NCBI GenBank assembly: GCA_030248135.1
Contig: JASANC010002578.1
Coordinates: forward strand, 1 to 64,000
Length of the DNA stretch: 64,000 bases
Source of the DNA: Theristus sp. LFF4_11
Taxonomy: Eukaryota > Nematoda > Chromadorea > Monhysterida > Xyalidae
Direction of reading: 5' to 3'
The notes below the pieces were generated by a model. The model was given only the letters and a program-made list of their open reading frames with translations. It was not told the DNA's origin and ran no database searches. Shown in pieces: positions 49,324 to 59,534 of this stretch. Positions within the stretch are counted from its first letter, which is position 1; every line of letters begins with the position of its first letter. Both the position numbers and the translations under genes were made by a program.

Positions 49324-52300
49324 CAAAATGCGGAATAGACAAGCAGTTTTTTTGAAAACATACCAATGCATCATGGGTATTTATTTGCAACATGAACAAC
49401 ATGTTTTATTTTTTTATTATCGCTCTGCAATAAAAAGGATGAAGCTAAGGGAGATAAAATTGCATTGATGGTGCAAATGCATGTATTACGGTAAAACCGT
49501 TCAAATTCAGTAAGCGCTGAAACAATGAGCAACGGATTATGTGAAAGTGTATACGAATGCTGGGATAGCAAAACATCACAGCAGCAGCACTCATTTCAGC
49601 CAGAGTCTCCAGAGACCTCCGCATATCAACGTATACGTTTTTGGCAATATTTTACCTGTCTCAACGGAACACATTACGAACGGCTTCCATGACAGACTGA
49701 GAACGTTTTCTATCCAGCTATATTTCTGCACATAGTTGCCGTCATTTCATGGTCAAATTTTTTGAATGTCATTCGTGTTCGTTTCACAGGGTCTGATTTG
49801 CTTGGTTTTTGAGGGATTGACTTTCTGTTGATTTTTCTTGTGTAACCAGTGTTTGGAGTATGGAGTTTGACAAGATCTGTGACTTTTGAGAATAGAGATT
49901 TGTCTTGATTTAATAGAAGCACGTTGGGCATGGGGTTTACATTCAATTGTGCTGTCGGGTGTCAGAAAAACCACATGCAGGGTTGAAGAAACACAAACCA
50001 GAAACAAAAAGCACCAATTTGCAGGTGGTGACGACGTTCATCAGCTACTGGAGGCCGGCGACGAGGAGTTTCTTGAGATTATGGCGCTCGTGGGCATGGC
50101 CAGCAAACCGCTGCACGTTAGACGATTGCAGAAAGCGCTTCAGGTTCGATTTCAAGGCATCGCTGCACTCACACTGACCGAATAATCAGTCACATGTGTA
50201 GACTGTTCTACTTTTCTTTATTCAAGGAGTTTGGCACAAACCCAACGCGCTTCATGTGTCAGTATTCGACCAGCGTGGAGTTTGCTCCGTTCGCAGCCGG
50301 TGGCAGTTCACCAGCATTTGGTGCTTGCTCAGCGCCGCTGGTTGTCTCAATTGGTACGTCCGCTGCAGACACAACCGCAGCCACCACTGGCCCATTGTCC
50401 TCGACAGCACCGACGTCTTCCGGTGCCACGGCTGCAGCGGGCAGTGCACTCGCGTCGCCTCCAGCTGTTTGGTCAACAGTCACTGCGTCTGGTGAGTCGC
50501 GCCCCGGTTTGCAGGCTTGAAATGAGAACTTTTGAAACCAGGCACCCAGCATGCCCGAACAACATCAAAATTACGAACACACGACACAATGAGAGCAACA
50601 GGTGATATTTGCCGTTTACTCATAATCTTTTCACGTGTTACGAGCCTACTGATTTCTTACTCTCGTTGAGAGAACATTGGCTCAGCCGTCCATCTATAAC
50701 ATATGTGCAAACCACCGAAGTTCGGTCCCTTTTTGGGTTTCTGAAACTTAACAAGACTAGCCACTAAAAAAGTAAATATTGCCATTATATGTTCGTGTTT
50801 TGTGCGCGCAGTGACTCCAACCATTGGAGCAACCGCGAATATTGTTGCCGGCGCGTTCCTGTCAAGCATCGGCGCAGCGAGCGGCTCAGGCACGAGCAGC
50901 AGCGGCGTTGAGTTTGACTCGTGCACTCCGTTCGATGCTGCGCCGCTGATGGTCGGCACCGCAAGTGGCACGAGGGGACCCCCGTGGGTGGCGGCGACGT
51001 CCAGCGTTGCTGCTACCACTGCGACCACGTCCGACAAAACCGCCACGGCTGCCGCGAACATCCGACTCGTCACGATCGCACCACCATCCGCTTCAACCAC
51101 GCCCTGTCCAGGCTCGTGTTGCTGATATTTCTCCGTTGTTTTTGTCTTTGGCATAATATCGGTTAGCAAGTTGTTCTTTAAAACTGCTATTCCACAGTTC
51201 TCTCGGAATAGGGCGTTTGCGTTAATTTCCAGGGCTAAACGCAGAGCAAATACAAAAGATCTCGCATTGTGCCGCAATCATCGGTCGTTCGTTGGCGCAT
51301 TATGAGCCAAAGCTCGTGCAGAACAAAAAGAAAATCAGCAGTGATCTCTTGGCTGTTATGCAACTGGACCAAACCGATCCCGTCCGACTGGAGCAGTTTC
51401 GCCGATACGCCGCCATTTACGGGCGTTTCGACGCAAAACGAAAGGCCGACAAGCCGCTCACTCTGCATGAGGTAGCTGCTAGCTGTTGGCGGTTTTTTGG
51501 TTGAAAGCGTAATTTCCTACTTCAGTTCAACTCTTCATTTCATGATTTCTATCAAGGTCCAGTCCATGGTACTTTCAGATTTCCGTAAACGAAGCAGCTG
51601 CCCAGATCTGCCTTTGGCGTCCCGCTCTGCTAACGAGACGTGACGAACTGTTTCCGTTGGCCAGGCAATGCGTCAAGGACGCCGGTTACCACTACGTCAA
51701 AGGATCAAAGTATCGCAATCGGTGCTTTTACTCCGTCTAAATTTTACTCGGCTAAGCTACCAAATAATGTTTCAGTTCATATAAAAACGATTAAAAACTG
51801 TTTATAGACGACCAGCGTCCGGCGATGATCCATCTGGCGATTTATTCTGCTCGAAACGAACGCGTTCCACTCCCGGCGAATCGGCTGGCAGCAGCGGCGG
51901 CGAAGAGCGCTCGCAGACTCCGTCCAGTTGTGCGGCAGAGACGCCACCTCCGCCAACAACGTCGAGCGTGCCCAGTACAACAAGCGCTCTTTTTCCGTCG
52001 AGCTCCAGTGACACGTTTGCTAAACTGGTTCGTTTCCTCTTATTCTCTTGTTTTTTTATACCGTTATAATGTACATTTGTGATGGGCGATTCAGTGTTCG
52101 CCACTGGCATATGACATGAGCACTCTCTCTTGCAGCCTCTACTTGTGTCATCAATGACTGGTGCCGTGTCAGCCGCCTCCACAGCAGTCAGCAACGTTGT
52201 CTCCATGGGCGCGTTGACGGCACTGATTGAGCACCAACAGAGACAGTTGCAACTGAGCTTACGCAGTACCCCTGTTCTTGATGTTCAAGCAGCAGCAGCA

Positions 52301-52501
52301 AATAGCCGAATGGACACGGTCGATGCTGGCAGCACTCAGCCGCCCACAAGCGGCACTGAGCCGGATGAACACGCCGCTGCCGAGTGGAGCATCGTCAAAC
52401 GGGAACCGTCCTCGGACGCAAGTGGCGACGATTCGCCGAACGGCACTGCAACTCGACAGAACAAAGGGATAAATGTGCGCTCGTTGACAGACAGGTGGTG
52501 A
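46040..52501 (+). CDS. nab: NAB family transcriptional co-regulator (NAB1/2, nematode MAB-10)
   Basis: NAB proteins bind EGR-type zinc-finger factors in the nucleus and modulate transcription. Exons: 46040-46345, 46399-46548, 47089-47311, 50025-50143, 50227-50491, 50812-51105, 51233-51471, 51579-51709, 51808-52027, 52136-52501 (770 aa). NCD1 is encoded across two exons: [21 protein letters not shown], then [42 protein letters not shown]2 starts [20 protein letters not shown], continues [20 protein letters not shown] and [16 protein letters not shown], and ends near [11 protein letters not shown]. The N-terminus and the linker are long Ala/Ser/Thr/Pro-rich regions, much longer than in vertebrate NABs. 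The tail has a SUMO-like VKREP motif and ends [10 protein letters not shown]. The 5' end is uncertain, and the 51105 donor is the weakest junction. Confidence 0.85.
46715..46920 (+). mobile_element. tRNA-derived SINE with (AAC)n tail
   Basis: The head resembles a tRNA: a CCCTCG...CGAGGG acceptor pair, a box A-like TGGCCTGGTGG at 46721 and a box B-like GGATCGAGCCC at 46764. The anticodon loop CTGCAGT would read GCA (Cys). An unrelated body (about 46783-46887) follows, then a tail of about ten AAC units. It sits in a NAB intron in the sense orientation. The tRNA folding is imperfect in the anticodon stem, so a functional tRNA is unlikely. Confidence 0.8.
49278..49321. repeat. (TG)n microsatellite inside the NAB intron
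   Basis: A run of about 22 TG units with one GA interruption, located in the 2.7-kb intron that splits NCD1. Confidence 0.9.
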
Positions 52502-54242
52502 CACGCAGTCAACATTGTTGGTGACGTTGCTCTTTCTTGCACTGGTTATTCTCTACTTACTTTACTTTACTTCACAGCAGCTGTCATTTTAATTAATTTT
52601 TCTGCACTTGTTCTTGCATTATTTTTCAAGTCTACCGGTTTTGGTTATTTCGCTATAGTCAGTTTTTAGTTTCCATTGCAGTTCATCTTGCCTGATTGTT
52701 TCTGATCAACTGGATCTTAGATCGATTACATGTATGCCGTATTCCAAACGGATTTGGCTTGTGAATTTCAGTTTCACTAGAATTCAACACTGAGAATTTA
52801 GCTGAGTGCGCAGATGACAATTCGAACTCAGTGTGTTATGCCAGGTTATTTGTTTTCAATTGTTGGCGACGGTCTACTTTTTCTTTAATTAAGCAACTCT
52901 CCCTATCTTCCCTCGACATGTTTCATGTTTATTTCATGTTTGTTTTTTGTTTGTCAACGTTGAAAAGGTCGTGGTGACTTTCGCTGTGCGTCTCATGATT
53001 AAAAAGTAATCACTGCATTGCGACAATCATGGGATTTGCAGCGCTTTTTGTCAAATGTCATTAATTGTATGTTTGCAGGCAGCTTGTTGCCGTGGTTTTG
53101 TGTGTCCCAACCGAAGGATGGGCTATACTGATCATTATTTTGTTTTCTTTATGTTAAAAACTAACAAATTTGTCGCTGCACCGAGTGCAGCATAACGAAT
53201 GTGTTTGTGATACAATGTTGTACAATAAGGTTTCAAGTCCTTTGATTTCAATTTGTAACAGTTCAGTCGCGACCGAGTCACGACGCGTTTTTTCTGTTTT
53301 CTTTGATCGTATTTTATTTAATTGATTTTCATTGAATTGATCTAGGAGGTCGTCTCATTTATTCCGTTACAAACTAATTTTTAAAACGGCACATGTGTTC
53401 TTAGTTTTTATAAAGGGACTGTGATTTGTTCCTTTTGTTGGTGAACGCTTTTCACGTTTTGTATTTGTAATTATTGCTTCTTGACAAGCAAACTTTCATT
53501 TTAACTTTTTTAAATCGAAACTAAAGTTACTGGGTTCATTGTAGCATATAAATTGGTGTCTTTTTAAATTCCTGATGTTTTGAAGCCGGAAAGATCTGAC
53601 CTTGGTTTGTTTGTTTGTGATGGTTTACGCGACTTGAAACGCGAAGCGTGCTGCAGCAGCAGTCTCTTGTCTCTTGTGATGTTGTTTTTTTGTCCCGGTT
53701 TCGGCTCAGCCGACAATAAACACATATTTATTACTTATACAGTAACCAATGTTGTTCACAATGTGTCAAACACACGCAACACCACCCGCCATCTTTGTAT
53801 TTTCATTTGAACTCCAAAGAATACGTGAAAATGGTGATTTTGACGCTGCCAGGTAGTCTGCGATACTTACGCTAATCTTTCGGCAATACCTGACATATTT
53901 TTTAAGATGTTTGAACCTACAGTATATGTGATATCAGTCTTCTAGAACTCTTCAAAGATCCCGTTTTTTGGTTTATGAACTGTATTGTACTTTTTAAAAA
54001 GTTTTCAAAAATGTTGTCCAAAATAATGGTGCTGTGAAAAATGCACGCTAAACATGAGACATTGGATTTTCGAGGTGAATTTTACACTCATCATGATGGA
54101 TTGAGCGTTTGGTTGATGTGTACGACACAATGATTGAAACTTGCGTCTTTTTCTAATTATATCAAACTAAGCTTCTGTTCTTTTTATGCGTATTTTTATT
54201 ACTTCAACAGTTTAAAACTTCATCCTTATTTTTTCTTCTTTA
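52502..54242. other. Region downstream of the NAB gene; probable long 3' UTR
   Basis: The sequence is AT-rich and T-rich on the plus strand with no supported gene. An AATAAA at 53715-53720 is a candidate polyadenylation signal about 1.2 kb after the NAB stop; I cannot tell whether it is used. Confidence 0.4.
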
Positions 54243-54852
54243 AGGCCCGTTTAGCCGTCCGGACGTTGACGCACGTCGCCGTACAGACAGACACGGACGC
54301 ATAAACGATGACGTGAGGTGAAGTGACGTGCCGCATGGTTTTAGAATTTTTGCTCGTTTATGCGTCCGTACGGCGACGTGCGTCGACGTGCAGACAGATA
54401 CGGACGCATAAACGATGACGTGCCGTGAAGTGACGTGCCGTGACGTGCCGGATGGTTTTAGAATTTTTGCTCGTTTATGCCCCTGTACGGCGACGTGCGT
54501 CGACGTTCAGACAGATACGGACGCATAAACGATGACGTGACGTGCCGTGCCGTGACGTTCTATTTTAGATTCTGCTCTAAAAAGCCGTACGTCACCAAGC
54601 AGAATTCAATAAAGTTATGTGCCAAATTGAAATTGAATATTTGCGACAACAACCACTTTTGACTGCAGAATGGAGATTGCAACTCAAATTCGAAACAACC
54701 CACAGATTCAAGTCTTTTGAAATTTCGTCTTTCGCTCGCTCAAGTCTTTCGAGCAGGCGAAAACACATTGTGTTTTCCAACAGGGCGCGTGCACAAATAG
54801 TTTGCTGCGGCTGCACAATTGATATGGCCTATACAGCCATCGGCAATAATGG

Positions 54853-54893
54853 CAGCATGGCGCAGTGGTTAGTTAATGGTTCGACTCGCATAC
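54853..54893 (+). repeat. tRNA promoter-like fragment (box A and box B only)
   Basis: TGGCGCAGTGG fits the box A consensus exactly, and GGTTCGACTC fits box B, but they are only about 10 bp apart. No cloverleaf can form, so this is a degenerate tRNA or SINE remnant inside the Harbinger-like element. Confidence 0.5.
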
Positions 54894-55035
54894 TGTGCAC
54901 ATGAAAATTTTCACCTTTTTTGCCGCACGACAAATTCTTTAGTGTTCTGAGGATTGCTATGATTTCAAAACAAAGTCACTCACAAATTTGCATTCAGCAC
55001 TTCAGGCTCTGTTTTTTTGTTGTGAATAGCCAAAG

Positions 55036-55178
55036 AACCAGCTAATGGTTGGTGATCGTGATGCATACATTTTGTCCAAACCAATCTCATCCTCCCCACA
55101 GCAATGCCTGCACAGAAAGCATGCATCACGTGACCACCAACCAATCAGCTGATTCCCTATAATTTAGAGTTCGACTGT
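55036..55178. mobile_element. Palindromic CAGTCGAACT-family MITE, truncated, nested in the Harbinger-like element
   Basis: The right half (GAAAGCATGCATCACGTGACCACCAAC to GAGTTCGACTG) matches 41850-42009. The left terminus is missing or too diverged, and the left inner arm GGTTGGTGATCGTGATGCAT is still recognisable. Confidence 0.7.
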
Positions 55179-55727
55179 GGAGTTCATGTGATGGCTGAAA
55201 CTCACTGAATTAGTGAATTCACTGAATAAAAGCTAAACTGCTGACATTTTTGTTTGAGAATACAGTAAATAATCAGAAAAAATGTCTCATTTCAGGACGA
55301 TAATGAGTGAGCAAGTGCTCACCACAATGAAGAACAACAAAAGTAAACAAAATTGATAAAATCGAACTTTGACGCACGGCTTTTTAGGGGAGAGCCTAAA
55401 ACCATCCGGCGCGTCACGGCACGTCACGTCATCGTTTATGCGTCCGTATCTGTCTGAACGTCGACGCACGTCGCCGTACAGGAGCATGAACGAGCGCGTG
55501 TTCTAAAACCATCCGGCACGTCGCGGCACGTCACGTCATCGTTTATGCGTCCGTATCTGTCTGAACGTCGACGTACGTCGCCGTACAGGGGCATAAACGA
55601 GCAAAAATTCTAAAACAAGACGTGACGTGCCGTGACGTGCCGGATAGCTCTTTTTTGCAGCATAAACGAGGTTTGACGTGACGTGACGTGCCGTGCCGGA
55701 TGCAAATACGGACGGCTAAACGGGCCT

Positions 55728-56701
55728 TTACGGTTGCAATTGTTTTTCATAATTTTTCTGTTTTTAGCAAGAGTTCGTGTTCATAAAAGATTTTATTACC
55801 GATATTCATCTGAACATTGTTTTGTATAATCCACTTCGTCTCGACAGCGTTGCTTTCAGTCGTTTTTGGTTTCATATATTTATATTTGGTATTTGTTTTT
55901 GTTTTTTAATATTTATCACCAAAAACGAAATCGACTGTTACAGAGAAAAGTTTGAAAGTACGCTTTTTTATCAAATAAAACTTATAATAGAAATGCAAAT
56001 TTTATTTCACATTCAGCTGGTGTGTGAGTGGCATGTATGGAAATGTAGTTTTAGTTTTATTCCAGGTTTTTGCAATCGAAAAATATACAATTACAAAAGT
56101 TTTGCCGTTTGCTTGAATCGCGCAGACGCAACTATCGCCCGCAGATATTGCATCTCACGAAAAAAGCTGGTCTTTTGGCACCCATTTTTTGGTGATTTTT
56201 GGTGTCATGCCATTTTGGGGCCTTAAAGCGCGATACAAGAAACAGTTGTGGGTGTACGCGTGCTTACCAGAGATGCGCGACACCGCACAGCTGATAGTTG
56301 CACCTGCCACGGTTATTTTCAAGGCATTACACCGATTGGCAACAAAAAGGACGGTCACCAAAAAGGACACTGAAATGCAGTTTTTGCCGTGCTGCAGGGA
56401 AATGTTGCGCCGCGTCCCCCGCGCTCTTGATTCAAACGAACGACGCCACTCATGCGTTTGAACGAAAACGCGCTTGCACTCGACAGATGTGTTAAGCGAT
56501 TTTAAAATAATACAATTATCACCGCAACCTAATTAGAGCGTTTCTTGCAAACGTGAGAGCTCAGTTGGTGTTGTGCTACACACATGGGGCAGCATCGATC
56601 CAGTGGTTTCAACCGAGTCTCAAGCGTGCGTTCACATTCGGTCGCCGTTTGTCATAGCGCCCGTGGTATTCACCGTGGTCGCTCTCGGGCGCATACGCCT
56701 G
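55728..56701. other. No supported gene; one 149-codon frame of unclear status
   Basis: A plus-strand frame at 55777-56226 encodes an aromatic, hydrophobic sequence with no domain I recognise, no signal peptide and biased T-rich codons. It looks like a chance frame in T-rich DNA, but it cannot be excluded. Confidence 0.35.
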
Positions 56702-56908
56702 CTAAGACAATGTTTTGTTGTGGTTTAGTTTGTTATTAGTATATTTATTACAGAAAATAATAATAAAAAGCACTCCATATCGTACATATTCGGCTGGCAT
56801 TTCATTGTAGTACGACTTGTGCACATCATAGGGCTTTGCGTCCGCCTCGGCGTTGATGACGCACAGCACGCACGCCACCACCAACACAAAAACGACCAAT
56901 TTTTGCAT
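56702..56908 (-). CDS. Small secreted peptide precursor
   Basis: The ATG at 56908 opens a clear signal peptide (MQKLVVFVLVVACVLCVINA), followed by EADAKPYDVHKSYYNEMPAE and YVRYG. The frame then runs through hydrophobic residues to a stop at 56702. An AATAAA (56744-56749 on the minus strand) falls inside the frame, and a possible donor (TAT|GTACGA) lies before VRYG, so the true C-terminus may come from splicing to another exon. The mature part after the signal is only 25-48 residues. It could be a neuropeptide or other small secreted peptide. No dibasic cleavage site is seen, and the family is unknown. Confidence 0.5.
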   Translation of the reverse strand: MQKLVVFVLVVACVLCVINAEADAKPYDVHKSYYNEMPAEYVRYGVLFIIIFCNKYTNNKLNHNKTLS

Positions 56909-57639
56909 TTTTTTAATCAGCGTCAGTCGATTTCTGCGGTTGGCGCTGTTAATAATGGTTTGTTTGTTTGTTTGGATCGAGCGCACGGAGTGTATACCTG
57001 GTAAAATGAAAAATCTTTTATTTTCAAGCTTTCAAAAATTTCAGCTTTCGGTGTTTTCATTAACATCCCGATTCCAGATGAAACTGATTCAGAATTGCAA
57101 TAAACACGCACGTTAGACGCAGGATATAAAAAATGGAACTCTTGAGCAAAGTAGGAAATTTATCAGCATTGTTCAGTGTTGTTTTGTTAGCGCTGTCAGC
57201 GTGTTTCAAATGGCACACATTTCAGAAACATCTTCACCGTTGCCGACGCAAAGAATTTGGCTACAGCTGTCAAACTATTTTTGATTGAAACTTTAATTTA
57301 GTGGCGCATGCCACAATGAAAAATGTCAAAACATAAAAAAGTTCCTTTATGCAACAAACTACAGTATTTGTGCTTGATTAATGAATATATGGGCGCTGGT
57401 TTGCGGCATCTGCTTCAGAAACACGCCTAAAACCGTCGTTTTTTGCAACATTTCAAAGACGTTACTGAAAACCAGAAGTTGTAAGTGATGAAGACGAAAA
57501 ATGAAACAGGTGATTAAAACCGTCGCACAACACTGTACACTCATTCAGTTTTACAAGACACTACAGTACAAGACAGTACAGTACTAGTTTAGATTACACA
57601 AAGATCCGCAAATTTTATCAGCATTTAATAACAGTCATC

Positions 57640-58582
57640 ATGCTCTCAATGTCACCAACCACAACACAGCACAACATTAGAAACGCTACCAAACGAAACT
57701 TCAACAATCGCAGTCAACCCCTGAAAAACAAACGGGACACTGGAGATCGCTTGTCATTAGCAAATCGCTTAAATGTGAAGCGTCATCTTGTGTGTCAAAC
57801 AAGCAATAATCGTCAGAATTCGCAATTTCGTCTCCGTAATTGTCATCAGTTTGAGGAAGGTTCAAAAAGAGCGCTCAGTTCACCAGTTGAAACGGAGCCA
57901 ATGAACCCCTGTCAAACTGAAGGTATGTAAAATGTGTGGGCATTTAGAAGCTTACTTTTTTGAAATCTAACGGCAGAATTCCTTTTAACGGTTCAGTTCC
58001 AGTTCCAGAGCACCGGCTTCTGAACGTCGAGGAGCTCGAAGACCGTGTGCATATGGAGCAAGGTTTACGCGAGGCTGCGGTGCACCTGCTGCACGAGCTC
58101 GTGCTGATGGCCGGGCCCGAGCGTGCGTTCGCTGGTCGCACTGAACAACGCCAATTGACACAAACAACGTCAAACCATGACCACCGAGACAGCGAGGCGG
58201 CAGCGATTGTCCACGCCGCTGCGATGCAGCAACTGCGCAGTGCGCTGCAGACTGCTAATGTGAGTTGTGATCAGGGACGAAAAGAGATTTCGTGTGAATG
58301 AATGTTTAGTAGACCATGCTAGACGCAACTTCTTTTGCAGAGAAGCAAACAAAGACGCCAGCAGAGTAGCGCAAACGAAACTGAGAAAGAGCTTGCTGAG
58401 ATTGAAAGCGAACTGACGCACGCAGAAACTGAGGTGAGCTCATCTGAGTTTTCAATTGTGCTTCTGACACTCGAAAATATTGATACGTATATATTTAGCT
58501 AGAAAGATGGCGCAATCAAATTGCTGTTTTGGACAGTCTGTTGCTTGCACACCAACGCCGTTATCACGAGGAACAACAATAA
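57640..58582 (+). CDS. Coiled-coil protein with a possible HR1 (Rho-binding) segment
   Basis: Four exons, 57640-57922, 57997-58259, 58341-58433 and 58499-58582, close to exactly 241 codons from an ATG. Residues 1-95 are polar and Asn/Arg/Gln-rich. Exon 2 starts with VPVPEHRLLNVEELEDRV and continues EQGLREAAVHLLHEL, whose spacing resembles HR1 helices of PKN and rhotekin (ELRMREGAERL). Exons 3-4 are a heptad-rich coiled coil (TEKELAEIESELTHAETELE, then WRNQIAVLDSLLLAHQRRY) up to the TAA stop. No signal peptide or membrane segment is present, so the product is probably cytoplasmic. The HR1 assignment is tentative; any short coiled-coil adaptor is possible. Confidence 0.65.
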
Positions 58583-59172
58583 TGAAGAGATTAAAAATAA
58601 TTGAAAGAAGTTGGTCAATGGAGAATGCAGCACCAGCAATGTATTCTGCGTTCACCTCACTGAAATATTCAAATTGAGTTTATTGGTCAAAGTGACGTAG
58701 CACAATTACGGAGTTTATAGCTGCAAATAAAATAAAAATTGGAGAAAAATTAATCGTCCACCAGGTCTTAAGGACCAAAGGAACTCATTTCGTTTTTCAA
58801 GAAAGACCGGCTTTCGTGACTAAGCAAGTCAGATCAAACCAATTGGTTGAAAAAGCGCATTTGAGAGTTGGTGGAAAGATATCAGACCACCATCTGCGAA
58901 GACTCAATTTTCTGAAATGGCATTAATAAAAAACCAAATATGCTCGTTGGAAGCTCCATAAAAGCAAGTTATGATTTTCGAACCATGGTGATTCATAAAC
59001 ATATTACTCCAGAAGCAAGCAGTAAAACTCAAACTCCTACACAACACATACCGCAGTGAAACTAAAAAAACTTCAGCAAGAATTTTGGGTGCAACTTTAG
59101 TGCGATAGAAGCGGAGATCAAACTTTTTTGAAACAGACAACCGGAAAAGATTGAACGACATACACAAACATA
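58583..59172. other. Intergenic, no gene seen
   Basis: AT-rich sequence with short frames only. It precedes the transposon fragment at 59173. Confidence 0.5.
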
Positions 59173-59410
59173 CAGGGTGGGCCAAAAACCTTCAACTTTC
59201 AAACTGCTGTCACTGTGGTGTGATGAGACCTTTAAGCTGACATTTTCAGCGCTGACAGAAGACGTCTTCTAGATTTTCGGACAATTTTTTTCTGTCAAGT
59301 AAATTCAGTTTTACAGCTTTACTGTTTGAAAATACCACGTTTTCACAAAGAAACACTTCACCGTGAATCTCACAACGCATAAATGCTCATGCGTCATCAT
59401 CATCAAGGTG
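59173..59410 (+). mobile_element. Left arm of a CAGGGTGGGCC-family transposon (fragment)
   Basis: It begins CAGGGTGGGCCAAAAACC after a TA and follows copy D closely through AACTTTCAAACTGCTGTCACTG, GAGACCTTTAAGCTGACATT and AGAAGACGTCTTCTAG, without the poly-C insertion. The right arm was not found downstream, so it is truncated or rearranged. Confidence 0.7.
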
Positions 59411-59534
59411 GATATTACACAAATCGATCTTTCGCACAAGTCAAATAACACCATAGGTGCGCGTCTGGTTATCCGAAGTGTTTCGGCAGCGTTGGATTGG
59501 GCGACGCACGGGTCAATTGCTAGTCAGACACAAT

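Larger units (their letters stand above)
54243..55727. mobile_element. PIF/Harbinger-like foldback element, 1485 bp
   Basis: It begins AGGCCCGTTTAGCCGTCCG and ends with the exact inverse, CGGACGGCTAAACGGGCCT. A 3-bp TTA is repeated on both sides (54240-54242 and 55728-55730). TWA target duplications with GG(G)CC-type ends are typical of PIF/Harbinger elements. Both arms (about 350 bp each) consist of alternating direct and inverted units containing GACGTGCC, CGTCGACGCACGTCGCCGTAC and CGGACGCATAAACGATGACG. The roughly 780-bp middle is unrelated and carries other repeat fragments. No transposase frame is present. Confidence 0.85.

Noticed and set aside
50657..51277. 206-codon minus-strand frame
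   Set aside because: It is the antisense shadow of the GC-rich Ala/Thr/Ser linker exon of the NAB gene.
54246..54590. CRISPR-like or satellite array from the repeated GACGTG units
   Set aside because: Units alternate in orientation, have no unique spacers, and end in terminal inverted repeats with a TTA duplication, so this is a foldback transposon arm in a eukaryote.
55777..56226. 149-codon plus-strand frame as a membrane protein gene
   Set aside because: T-rich composition explains the Phe/Ile/Leu content. There is no signal peptide, conserved motif or splice support.
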